Shown here: positions 1-7,532 of the stretch, in pieces | Numbering within the stretch: the stretch's first letter is position 1 | Layout of the letters: every line of letters begins with the position of its first letter | Source of the DNA: Bacteroidota bacterium | GTDB lineage: Bacteria > Bacteroidota > Bacteroidia > Flavobacteriales > Flavobacteriaceae | Direction: 5' to 3' | Assembly: GCA_027621505.1 (NCBI GenBank) | Contig: JAQCBK010000003.1 | Coordinates: 1-64,000, forward strand | DNA: 64,000 nt | Position numbers and translations under genes: made by a program | The notes under the pieces: model-generated | What the model was told of the DNA's origin: nothing | The model's input: the letters and a program-made list of their open reading frames with translations, nothing else | Database searches by the model: none

Positions 1-152
1 GAAGTATCGCACAAGTAGTGCTCAACAAAAAACCAACCCAAAAAATTACTACATTGGGCAAAGATGAACCCATAGACTATGCAATTACAGAAAAAGCATC
101 AATTGGAAAATTTAATCTCAAAAGCGGGGCCTATGTATTTATTATTAAGTAG
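1..152 (+). CDS. C-terminal fragment of an unidentified protein
   Basis: Reading frame 3 is open from the window edge and ends with TAG at 150-152, giving about 49 residues that finish in KSGAYVFIIK. The alternation of hydrophobic and polar residues and the final strand-like segment suggest the end of a beta-sandwich domain, but I do not recognise a family. It lies 36 bp before the likely start of the transporter on the same strand, so the two may share a transcript. The true start is outside the window. Confidence 0.5.
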   Translation, partial: SIAQVVLNKKPTQKITTLGKDEPIDYAITEKASIGKFNLKSGAYVFIIK

Positions 153-188
153 CAGCATTTGCGGCAGTACCTTATCCACTTTCAACTT

Positions 189-1424
189 ATGAAAACATCC
201 ATCAAATTTCAATTGTCATTCATGATGTTTCTCCAATTTTTTATTTGGGGGGGATGGTTTGTCACCTTAGGCACCTTTTTGGGGAACAATCTCAAGGCAA
301 CAGGAGGACAGATTGCCATGGCTTTTTCTACCCAATCATGGGGGGCGATTATTGCACCCCTATTCATTGGATTGATCGCCGACCGGTTTTTTAATGCAGA
401 AAAAATCCTGGGGGTTTTACACCTTTTAGGGGGTGGACTTTTATACCTCATGTCACAAACAGAGGATTTTTCTGTTTTCTATCCCTATGTTTTTGGTTAC
501 ATGATCCTCTATATGCCTACCCTTGCTTTGGTCAACTCGGTTTCCTTCAATCAAATGAAGGATACCGCTGCAGAATTTCCATTGATTCGAACCTTTGGAA
601 CCGTAGGATGGATTGTATCAGGCGTGGTCATCAGTTATGTTTTTGGTTGGGACGCCCAAGCGTCCATCGCTAATGGGGCATTGTCCAATACCTTTCGAAT
701 GGTCGCACTGGCCTCTTTGGTTTTAGGAGTTTTTAGTTTTGGCCTTCCAAAAACCCCTCCTTTTGGAACAGACGAACAGGGGTTTTCTTTAAAAAATGCT
801 TTGGGTTGGGATGCCATCAAATTGTTAAAAGACAAAAATTTCCTGCTCTTCTTTATGGCCTCGATTTTAATCTGTATCCCTCTTGCTTTTTACTACCAGC
901 AAGCCAATCCGTTTCTGGTGGAATTGGGCATGGACAACCCCACTGCGAAAATGTCTTTGGGACAAGCCAGCGAAGTCATTTTTATGCTTTTACTTCCTGT
1001 GTTTTTTGCTCGTTTTGGCTTGAAAAATACCATTTTGGTTGGTATGATGGCTTGGGTCGTTCGCTACGGATTATTTGCCTATGGGGATGTGGTAGAAAAA
1101 ACTTACATGCTCATCACCGGCATCCTATTGCATGGAATTTGTTATGATTTTTTCTTTGTTTCTGGTCAGATCTACACCGATTTTAAAGCCGGCGAAAAAA
1201 TAAAAAGTGCTGCCCAGGGTCTGATTACCCTTGCTACCTATGGATTGGGAATGCTCATTGGATTTTGGATTGCAGGACAGATTTCCGATGCTTTTGTTTT
1301 AGAAAACGGCATGCACAACTGGAATAGGATCTGGAAATTTCCCGCCCTGTTTGCTTTGGGTGTTTTCTTGCTTTTTCTGCTCATTTTTAAAAACGAAAAA
1401 ATTAATTTTCAAAATAAATCCTAA
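189..1424 (+). CDS. MFS transporter, nucleoside:H+ symporter family
   Basis: This 411-residue inner-membrane protein has about twelve hydrophobic segments. Its N-terminus (SFMMFLQFFIWGGWFVTLGT) is typical of the nucleoside:proton symporter (Nuc_H_symport) branch of the major facilitator superfamily, whose members import nucleosides with protons; some bacteroidotal members may carry other small polar solutes. The open frame extends upstream to 159, but the extra ten residues are polar and unlike the family, so the ATG at 189 is preferred. A long imperfect hairpin follows the stop at 1426-1472, before the aldehyde dehydrogenase on the same strand. Family assignment is firm; substrate is not. 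Confidence 0.8.
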   Translation: MKTSIKFQLSFMMFLQFFIWGGWFVTLGTFLGNNLKATGGQIAMAFSTQSWGAIIAPLFIGLIADRFFNAEKILGVLHLLGGGLLYLMSQTEDFSVFYPYVFGYMILYMPTLALVNSVSFNQMKDTAAEFPLIRTFGTVGWIVSGVVISYVFGWDAQASIANGALSNTFRMVALASLVLGVFSFGLPKTPPFGTDEQGFSLKNALGWDAIKLLKDKNFLLFFMASILICIPLAFYYQQANPFLVELGMDNPTAKMSLGQASEVIFMLLLPVFFARFGLKNTILVGMMAWVVRYGLFAYGDVVEKTYMLITGILLHGICYDFFFVSGQIYTDFKAGEKIKSAAQGLITLATYGLGMLIGFWIAGQISDAFVLENGMHNWNRIWKFPALFALGVFLLFLLIFKNEKINFQNKS

Positions 1425-1425
1425 G

Positions 1426-1472
1426 CGGTTAAACCCATTCATTTCGACTAATAAATGGGGTTTTAGAACCGT
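1426..1472 (+). terminator. Long imperfect hairpin between transporter and dehydrogenase
   Basis: CGGTT and AAACCCATT on the left pair with AATGGGGTTTT and AACCG on the right around an AT-rich loop, with a bulged G and a short internal loop. It starts 2 bp after the transporter stop. There is no clean run of T after it, so it may be a weak terminator, an RNA-processing hairpin or a 3'-end stabiliser rather than a strong intrinsic terminator. Confidence 0.4.
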
Positions 1473-1501
1473 AAAATTGACCAAACCCTTCGAATAGTAA
1501 G

Positions 1502-3025
1502 ATGGAAATCATCGGAAAAAACTTTATTGGAAACCAATTGTCAGCAATGGGAAATGTTCAATACAAGACCTTTGATCCAGTCAAAAACCAGGAAAATAAA
1601 ACCGTATTTACAGAGGCGACCTCAGCCGAATTGGAGGAAGCAGTTGCGCTGGCCGATGCTGCTTTTCCGATTTACCGGAAAATGAAAGGAGTCCAAAGGG
1701 CCGCTTTTTTGAAGGCTATCGCAGATGAGATTTTAAACCTTGGGGATGACTTGATCCATACCTACCGAAGTGAAACCGGTCTGCCTGAGGACAGAGCAGA
1801 GGGGGAGCGCGGTAGAACTATTTTTCAACTTCAATTGTTTGCCAAACTGATCGAATCGGAAGATTGGAGAAATAACATCAGCGAAGAAGCAATGCCTGAG
1901 AGAACTCCCCAACCCAAACCGAGTTTGTTTAAAACCCATATACCACTCGGACCCATTGCTGTTTTTGGCGCCAGTAATTTTCCCTTGGCGTATTCTACTG
2001 CAGGCGGGGACACGGCCAGTGCCTTGGCTGCGGGATGCCCCGTAATCGTAAAATCTCACCCCATGCACAGCGGAACCGGGGCCTTGGTCGCTACTGCCAT
2101 CCTCAAGGCCGCCCAAAAGACCGGAATCCCCAATGGGGTATTTTCCAATCTCAATTCCAAATCACACCCCCTTTCCCACGAGTTGGTCAAGCACCCAAAC
2201 ATCAAGGCAGTAGGTTTTACAGGGAGCTTTACAGGGGGAAGTGCCCTACAAGAATCCGTTTTCAAAAGAGCGGAACCCATCCCTTTCTTTGCTGAAATGA
2301 GTAGCATCAATCCGATTGCGTTACTACCAGGAGCGCTAAAAGAAAAACAAGACGAAATCGCCAAAAAAATCACCGCTTCTATTGTTTTGGGTACCGGTCA
2401 ATTTTGTACCCAACCCGGGCTACTATTGGTGATAGCAGATAAAAAAACTGATGAATTTATCGAAACATTGGGCCGCCTTTTAAGTAAAATGGGGCAACAA
2501 GGCATGATTCATCCCGACCTAATAGAGAATTATCTGAGGCAAAGTGAGAAATTGAATGGTTTGAAGGGGAGTATAGTTGTTCAAGAAAGAAAAGATAAAA
2601 TTCAGGACAAGCAGGTCACACCAAAGCTTTCTCAGATTTCTGGAGAACAGTTTTTAGCAAATCCCATTTACCAAGAAGAAGTTTTTGGCCCTTTTTCATT
2701 GTTGGTCAAATGTAAGAATCTCGAGGAGTTGGAGCAGGTCGTAAAAAGTCTGAAAGGCCAGTTGACGGGAGGGATTTTTGCTCAACCCTCGGACTATGAA
2801 TTGATGGACCCACTGGTCACAGCCTTTCAATCCAAAGTAGGTCGTTTCCTGTTCAATGATGTTCCTACAGGGGTTGAGGTATCGGCAGCCATGACCCACG
2901 GAGGGCCTTTCCCCTCCACTACCGACAGTAGATTTACCGCCGTAGGACCCGCTTCGATTTACCGATGGGTCCGTCCCATTACCTACCAAAACTGGCCAGA
3001 AGATTTGTTCGATAAACTGGTGTAA
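1502..3025 (+). CDS. Aldehyde dehydrogenase, alpha-ketoglutarate semialdehyde (2,5-dioxovalerate) type
   Basis: The 507-residue product is a full-length NAD(P)-dependent aldehyde dehydrogenase. The catalytic cysteine is C302 in GTGQFCTQPG, the general base is E265 in PFFAEMSS, and N159 lies in GASNFPLAYS. The stretch around 238-270 (GFTGSFTGG ... EPIPFFAEMSSINP) is characteristic of the branch that oxidises 2,5-dioxopentanoate to 2-oxoglutarate, the last step in oxidative breakdown of pentoses, uronic or aldaric acids, or hydroxyproline. No other enzyme of those routes lies in the window, so the physiological pathway is unknown. The upstream transporter is on the same strand 77 bp away and may be functionally linked. 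Confidence 0.85.
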   Translation: MEIIGKNFIGNQLSAMGNVQYKTFDPVKNQENKTVFTEATSAELEEAVALADAAFPIYRKMKGVQRAAFLKAIADEILNLGDDLIHTYRSETGLPEDRAEGERGRTIFQLQLFAKLIESEDWRNNISEEAMPERTPQPKPSLFKTHIPLGPIAVFGASNFPLAYSTAGGDTASALAAGCPVIVKSHPMHSGTGALVATAILKAAQKTGIPNGVFSNLNSKSHPLSHELVKHPNIKAVGFTGSFTGGSALQESVFKRAEPIPFFAEMSSINPIALLPGALKEKQDEIAKKITASIVLGTGQFCTQPGLLLVIADKKTDEFIETLGRLLSKMGQQGMIHPDLIENYLRQSEKLNGLKGSIVVQERKDKIQDKQVTPKLSQISGEQFLANPIYQEEVFGPFSLLVKCKNLEELEQVVKSLKGQLTGGIFAQPSDYELMDPLVTAFQSKVGRFLFNDVPTGVEVSAAMTHGGPFPSTTDSRFTAVGPASIYRWVRPITYQNWPEDLFDKLV

Positions 3026-3050
3026 AATAGATTTTTTGTTAAACCCATAA

Positions 3051-3432
3051 TCATTGATCTTGTTTGGGGACAAGAGATCCGTGTGGATCAAAATCACAGT
3101 CGCCTAAAATCTTAGGCATTCTTTCAAAAAAATTTTGCATGGGCGCTGTGTTCTATCTCCTCTGCAATTTCATGAACTTCATCCAAATTAAAATTCATTT
3201 TTTTGACCAAAAAAAGCGCAATCAGTCGGGGTTTGTAAATGATTTCTGCAGTTTTTTCCCTGCCCATGGAAGTGAGAAGAATCGTTGGGTAGGCTTGGCT
3301 GTCAATGAGCTCCATCACCACCAATTATTTGATCATGTTAGATACAGTAGATTTGCTCAGATTAAAAAACTTACTGAGGGAAGTAACCGTTAACGGGAAA
3401 TGCAATTCCAACTGGCGATAATCCGTACTCGC
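3051..3432 (-). pseudogene. Decayed DtxR/MntR-family metal-dependent regulator
   Basis: Translation of the minus strand across three open pieces rebuilds a DtxR-type repressor. A helix-turn-helix segment (VTSLSKFFNLSKSTVSNMIK) is followed by a TAA stop at 3325-3327. Then come LLTSMGREKTAEII and FNLDEVHEIAEEIEHS, which match the family signature LTexGrxxA and WdEVHeeAexlEH. A run of seven T on the minus strand (3126-3132) shifts the frame; reading six T instead continues into ERMPKILGDCDFDPHGS, the usual DPHG ending. A further TAG precedes the HTH. At least one nonsense codon and one frameshift are needed, so this is very probably a dead gene, although the homopolymer lesion alone could be a sequencing error. 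Intact relatives bind Mn or Fe and repress metal uptake genes. It is divergent from the methyltransferase and TonB receptor. Confidence 0.8.
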
Positions 3433-3544
3433 CTACTTTTGATCCCCATTGTATGCTGCTAAGCAAGGAAGACGATTTTTCTTGGGTCTCAGACTAAAGT
3501 ATTTTTATAACCATAAAAACCACAAAGTTGATGACTTAAGTAAC

Positions 3545-3552
3545 TACTTTTG
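3545..3552 (+). promoter_or_regulatory. Candidate -7 box for the exported methyltransferase
   Basis: TACTTTTG matches the Bacteroidota -7 consensus TAnnTTTG. No well-spaced -33 TTTG was found. If used, transcription would start near 3557, just before the palindrome at 3569-3589. Confidence 0.35.
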
Positions 3553-3568
3553 TTTTGATCTTGGTTGG

Positions 3569-3589
3569 TTTGATTTAATCTAAAACAAA
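3569..3589 (+). promoter_or_regulatory. Operator-like palindrome upstream of the methyltransferase
   Basis: Nine-base arms TTTGATTTA and TAAAACAAA (8 of 9 pairing) flank a central ATC. The core ATTTAATCTAAA recurs in the palindrome before the TonB receptor (4620-4636). The position just downstream of a -7 box fits a repressor site, and the neighbouring regulator remnant is of the DtxR type. The link to a DtxR-type protein is inference. Confidence 0.45.
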
Positions 3590-3622
3590 TGAACCGTTGG
3601 TTGGATCTTAAGCAAAGATAAA

Positions 3623-4348
3623 ATGAATAGACTCAATACCGTTTTCTTGTGCATGGCTTTGTTTTGTAATGATATAAGTTTAGCACAAGACAATAATTAT
3701 GATGAAAAATACACCTTCAGAGAAGGAGATTATAATGGTATTGGAAAATGGTACATGGGAAGAGAAATTGCTCATGTCATGGGATATCAGGGAATTGGTT
3801 GGCTGGAAAGATCCGAGCGCGAAAAAGAGGAAAACGTCTCTAAGTTGATTCAAAACCTAGGGATCGAACCCGATGACATCATTGCAGATATAGGAGCAGG
3901 TTCTGGATACCATGTGTTTCGAATGGCTCCATTGGCAAAAAAAGGGATGGTTTATGCGGTTGACATTCAAAATGAAATGTTGATGGCGATTGAAAGTAAA
4001 AAAGAGGCAACCAAAATAAGAAACATTAAAACAGTTTTGGGAACCGAAAAAAGCATCCAATTACCCAACAACTCAGTAGATAAAATTTTAATGGTAGATG
4101 TTTATCATGAGTTTAATTTCCCAAGAGAAATGATCAAATCGATCAAAAATGCATTGAAAGCTAATGGAAAATTATTCCTCATTGAATACAGAGGAGAAGA
4201 CCCAAAAGTTCCAATAAAAGAAATACACAAAATGACGGAAAAGCAGGCCGTTGGAGAAATGGAAGCTGCTGGGTTCACCCTAAGAGAAAATATAAATAAT
4301 CTTCCCTGGCAACATTGCATGGTTTTTATAAAAAAGCCAACCCATTAA
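3623..4348 (+). CDS. Exported class I SAM-dependent methyltransferase
   Basis: The 241-residue product begins with a signal peptide (hydrophobic stretch about 5-20, cleavage likely after SLAQ). It is followed by a class I methyltransferase domain: motif I DIGAGSG at 89-95, the acidic ribose-binding residue D114 in YAVDIQ, and a later VDVYHEF segment. Such enzymes normally need cytoplasmic S-adenosylmethionine, so an export signal is odd; related secreted-looking methyltransferases do occur in Bacteroidota and Planctomycetes, but their substrates are not known to me. It is the first intact gene after the broken DtxR-family regulator, and 297 bp separate it from the TonB receptor, which carries a similar palindrome. 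Family is clear; substrate and true location are not. Confidence 0.8.
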   Translation: MNRLNTVFLCMALFCNDISLAQDNNYDEKYTFREGDYNGIGKWYMGREIAHVMGYQGIGWLERSEREKEENVSKLIQNLGIEPDDIIADIGAGSGYHVFRMAPLAKKGMVYAVDIQNEMLMAIESKKEATKIRNIKTVLGTEKSIQLPNNSVDKILMVDVYHEFNFPREMIKSIKNALKANGKLFLIEYRGEDPKVPIKEIHKMTEKQAVGEMEAAGFTLRENINNLPWQHCMVFIKKPTH

Positions 4349-4575
4349 TATTAAAGGGTTCAGCCTGTGATCGGAACATAAAGTAGTTGGGGCATTGAAC
4401 GGGATAATCAATAGACTCTACTCATTAAATTAAATAAAGCCATGCCATACGGGAGTATCATCCAACTTAATGGTTGAACTGGTGGAGTATTGTCCTTTCA
4501 ATCACGGTATTATTTTTTTAATAACAAAACAAAACCAAGAGGCTATAAAATTTATTTAAAATTATTCTAAATAGC

Positions 4576-4606
4576 TTGGATTATTTTTTTGTACGTATTA
4601 AATTTG
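4576..4606 (+). promoter_or_regulatory. Promoter of the TonB-dependent receptor gene
   Basis: TTG at 4576-4578 and TAAATTTG at 4599-4606 are separated by 20 bp, which agrees with the Bacteroidota -33 TTTG / -7 TAnnTTTG arrangement. The start of transcription would fall near 4611, before the palindrome at 4620-4636. The rest of the 4349-4575 gap shows only AT-rich sequence without a convincing gene. Confidence 0.5.
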
Positions 4607-4619
4607 CAATCTGTTATTC

Positions 4620-4636
4620 TTATTTAATCTAAATAA
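4620..4636 (+). promoter_or_regulatory. Perfect 7-3-7 palindrome upstream of the TonB receptor
   Basis: TTATTTA ATC TAAATAA is a perfect inverted repeat with a three-base centre, ending 9 bp before the ATG. It shares its core with the palindrome at 3569-3589, and both follow a likely promoter by 13-16 bp. A metal-responsive repressor of the DtxR or Fur type is the natural candidate, by inference from the gene content. Confidence 0.5.
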
Positions 4637-4645
4637 ACTGCATTA

Positions 4646-6871
4646 ATGCGCTACTTAACCCTAATTTCATCCATTATCTTAACGACACTACATGCTCAAA
4701 ACCAATCAACTCAAGTTGTATTGGATTCGGTCCAGAAGTTAGACGAAGTCATTATTCGAGCAAATACTATCCTTGGGAGTGAGTATGCCGCACAAAATCG
4801 AACAGGAGCCTCTTACTTTTTATCCGCTGCAGATTTGGAGCAGTTTGGTTATGCAGATATCAACCGTACTTTACGAGCAGTACCAGGTGTGAATTTATAT
4901 GAAGAAGATGGATATGGTTTGCGCCCTAACATTTCGCTTCGAGGAACTTCACCACAACGAAGTTCAAAAATCACCCTCATGGAGGACGGGGTCCTCATTG
5001 CCCCAGCTCCTTATAGTGCTCCAGCTGCTTATTATTTCCCTTCGGTGCTGCGCATGCAGGCCATTGAAATTCTTAAGGGAAGTAGCCAGATTCAGTACGG
5101 ACCATTCACAACTGGAGGGGCCATCAACCTGGTTTCTACTGCCATTCCAGAGGATTTTTCAGCAAAAATTCGTTCCAGCTATGGTAGTTTCAACACCATG
5201 CAACTACACACCTCAGTGGGCCAGTCTTATGAAAGATTGGGTTATGTGCTTGAATATTTAAATTTTAATTCGAATGGCTTTAAAAATCTCAACAACAAGG
5301 ACAATACGGGATTTGATATCTATGATATCATGGGAAAACTAAAATTTTCCTCAGCTAAAGATGCCAAGTTAATTCAATCATTGGAGGTTAAATATCACTT
5401 TTATGATGAAAAATCCAATGAGACCTATCTTGGGCTTTCTCAGGCTGATTTTAATCAAAATCCTTATGACCGATATGCTGCCTCGCAATTTGATCAGATG
5501 AATGCGGAGCAACGTCAAGTCATGCTCACCCACGTGATTGATTTTTCAAAACAATTGAGAATTGTTACAAATGCCTATGATAACAAGTTCGCTCGAAACT
5601 GGTATAAACTTGACGATGTCATTTTCGAAAATGACAAGAAACAATTGTCAACAATTCTAGATGATCCCTTTTCTTTCCCGAACCATATGAATACCATTAA
5701 TGGATCAATAAGCTCTTCCGATGATGCACTTCTTTTAAAAGCAAATAATCGCGTGTACTATTCCAAAGGCGTTCAAACCAAAATTGACTACCATTGGTAT
5801 GGGTCAAACGGTTCTTTCCATGATATAGAGATAGGTGCTCGACTCCATTACGATGAGGAAGATCGCTTTCAATGGGAAGATGGCTACCGTATTTCTGGGG
5901 GCATTATGGCGCTTACCTCAATGGGATCTCGCGGGGAGCAAGGAAATCGAATTTCAAGTGCAAATGCTTTTGCCTCCTACCTGCTCTACAAATACAAATT
6001 CAACAAATTCACGATTACTCCGGGAATTCGCTACGAAAGCATTGCCCTGAGTCGAGCAGACTGGGGTAAATCAGATGAATATCGAGGAAGCGCCCCTGAC
6101 AGTAGGGAAAATAAAATTGATGTGTTGATTCCAGGAATCGGATTCAATTACAGCTTTTCAAACAGTCTATCGATATTTGGTGGTGTACACAAGGGGTTTT
6201 CCCCTCCAGGTAATGCTCCTGGTGAAAAAGCCGAGTTTAGCATAAACTACGAATTAGGTTCTCGCTTTGGAAAAGAAAAACTGAGAGGTGAAATGATCGG
6301 ATTCCTCAATGATTACTCTAATCTTTTGGGTTCTGACCTTGCCGCTAGTGGTGGAACCGGCTCCCTGGATCAGTTTAATGCTGGAGCGGTAAAGGTAAGC
6401 GGACTTGAACTTCAACTGAACTATAACTTTTCGGATCCAAATGCAAAGATTCAGACCCCCATTGCATTAGCCTATACACTCACCAATGCTATTTTTCAAA
6501 ATTCATTTGGAAGCACCCAAGGTATATGGGGAACCGTGAGCGAAGGAGATCGAGTCCCCTATATCCCACAGCAGCAATTGAGCATCACTGGTGGCCTAGA
6601 ACACCAACGCTATGCATTGAACATGAACGCCCGTTACAATGGAGCCTTCGACACTCAGGCGGCTAATGGAGGGATAGACGATACCTTGATGCTCGATGAC
6701 AATATAGTCATCGACCTCTCTTTGAGGTATCACCTCAACTCAACAATCAGCTTGACCGCAAATGTGATTAATCTATTCGATGAGGTGTATGCGACCGCTC
6801 GCGTTCCCTCGGGTTTGAGACCCGGTCACCCTTTTGGGATTTACACTGGAGTGATCGTCAATTTTGATTAA
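4646..6871 (+). CDS. TonB-dependent outer-membrane receptor, FecA-like
   Basis: The 741-residue protein has a signal peptide (1-17, ending LHAQ), a TonB-box-like LDEVIIRA near 32-39, a plug domain (about 50-165) and a 22-strand-type barrel to the C-terminus. The plug contains LRPNISLRGTSPQRSSKI and MEDGVLIAPAPYSAPAAYY, close to the Fe(III)-dicitrate receptor FecA group. It lacks the N-terminal FecA signalling domain and the carboxypeptidase-like domain of SusC-type receptors, so transcriptional control by a FecR partner is unlikely. A ferric chelate is the most likely cargo, transported with TonB energy. The operator-like palindrome directly upstream and the dead metal regulator nearby support a metal-uptake role. 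Confidence 0.85.
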   Translation: MRYLTLISSIILTTLHAQNQSTQVVLDSVQKLDEVIIRANTILGSEYAAQNRTGASYFLSAADLEQFGYADINRTLRAVPGVNLYEEDGYGLRPNISLRGTSPQRSSKITLMEDGVLIAPAPYSAPAAYYFPSVLRMQAIEILKGSSQIQYGPFTTGGAINLVSTAIPEDFSAKIRSSYGSFNTMQLHTSVGQSYERLGYVLEYLNFNSNGFKNLNNKDNTGFDIYDIMGKLKFSSAKDAKLIQSLEVKYHFYDEKSNETYLGLSQADFNQNPYDRYAASQFDQMNAEQRQVMLTHVIDFSKQLRIVTNAYDNKFARNWYKLDDVIFENDKKQLSTILDDPFSFPNHMNTINGSISSSDDALLLKANNRVYYSKGVQTKIDYHWYGSNGSFHDIEIGARLHYDEEDRFQWEDGYRISGGIMALTSMGSRGEQGNRISSANAFASYLLYKYKFNKFTITPGIRYESIALSRADWGKSDEYRGSAPDSRENKIDVLIPGIGFNYSFSNSLSIFGGVHKGFSPPGNAPGEKAEFSINYELGSRFGKEKLRGEMIGFLNDYSNLLGSDLAASGGTGSLDQFNAGAVKVSGLELQLNYNFSDPNAKIQTPIALAYTLTNAIFQNSFGSTQGIWGTVSEGDRVPYIPQQQLSITGGLEHQRYALNMNARYNGAFDTQAANGGIDDTLMLDDNIVIDLSLRYHLNSTISLTANVINLFDEVYATARVPSGLRPGHPFGIYTGVIVNFD

Positions 6872-6955
6872 GATCCAAATGCTTTTAAAACTTTGCCCTG
6901 GAAATTTTCAATTGTACTTTTTTCTTTACTCAAAGAGCATCATTAGAAATGCCAT

Positions 6956-6989
6956 AAAAAAACGCTCATGCAGGTTTGAGCGTTTTTCT
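6956..6989. terminator. Bidirectional intrinsic terminator
   Basis: AACGCTCA (6961-6968) pairs with TGAGCGTT (6977-6984) around an eight-base loop. The stem is followed by T-runs on the plus strand and by seven T on the minus strand, so it can end both the TonB receptor transcript and the tRNA-Arg transcript. Confidence 0.85.
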
Positions 6990-7030
6990 TTGATATAAAA
7001 TTTTCCCACGCTGGGAGGCAATTGATGTTG

Positions 7031-7104
7031 TGAGCGAGGAGGGATTCAAACCCCCGACCGTCAGAGCCGAAATCTGATGCTCTATTCAGCTGAGCTACTC
7101 GCCC
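7031..7104 (-). tRNA. tRNA-Arg, anticodon UCG
   Basis: The minus strand folds as a 74-nt cloverleaf. The acceptor stem GGGCGAG pairs with CTCGCTC (one G-U pair), the D arm is GCTC/GAGC, the anticodon stem TCAGA/TCTGA encloses the loop TTTCGGC, and the T arm contains GGTTTGAATCC with the GTTTGAAT loop. Loop positions 34-36 are UCG, reading CGA and other CGN arginine codons. The discriminator base is A and the CCA end is not encoded. A terminator follows 45 bp downstream. Confidence 0.93.
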
Positions 7105-7113
7105 CATGGGGTG

Positions 7114-7121
7114 CAAAAATA
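7114..7121 (-). promoter_or_regulatory. Likely -7 box of the tRNA-Arg gene
   Basis: On the minus strand TATTTTTG matches TAnnTTTG exactly and lies 10 bp before the first tRNA base. No clear -33 element was found at the usual distance. Confidence 0.4.
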
Positions 7122-7511
7122 ATAAAATGGAATTTACAGATTAACATTAGAAGATTATTTTTAAACTTTATCTTTTACAGCAAAACAGTTGATCGGTTAC
7201 TGATGTTGTTTTTGGCAGGTTGATCCTGCTGAGCCAAATTGGTTTTTATAGCTCCCAGTAAAAAGTAAACCCTTTGGATAATGACTCATTATTTTTGATC
7301 AATATTCTGGTGGATCGTCTAAAATACGGTCATTCAAAAAACTACTGCGACCAGAGAAGTTGTTCATTCTCAATACGGTTTTGGCCTTAATATAGAATCA
7401 ACAATGCTCATTATTTTCTTTTCATACGTTATCGCACCTCCTCTCTCAAATCATATCTCAATGCAATGACTTGGCGGTGATTAATGTATTTTTGAAATTG
7501 ACAAAGCTGAA
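7122..7511. other. Gene-free stretch with an orphan hairpin
   Basis: No coding frame with family features is visible here on either strand. The one structured element is at 7211-7238: TTTGGCAGG can pair with CCTGC plus CCAAA across a TGAG bulge, followed on the plus strand by a short T-rich tail. It might be the terminator of a small RNA or an old gene end. The rest looks like plain AT-rich spacer before the carboxypeptidase gene. Confidence 0.35.
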
Positions 7512-7532
7512 GTGTTTTCCTATCTTTATGGA

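Noticed and set aside
4555-4575. Second wide inverted repeat ATTTA ... TAAAT with a nine-base centre before the TonB receptor
   Set aside because: Spacing differs from the two ATC-centred palindromes and it may be AT-rich chance, so it was not listed as an operator.
7219-7236. GGTTGATCCTGCTGAGCC resembles the conserved 5' end of small-subunit rRNA
   Set aside because: The sequence after it does not continue as rRNA, and the match is explained by the local hairpin.
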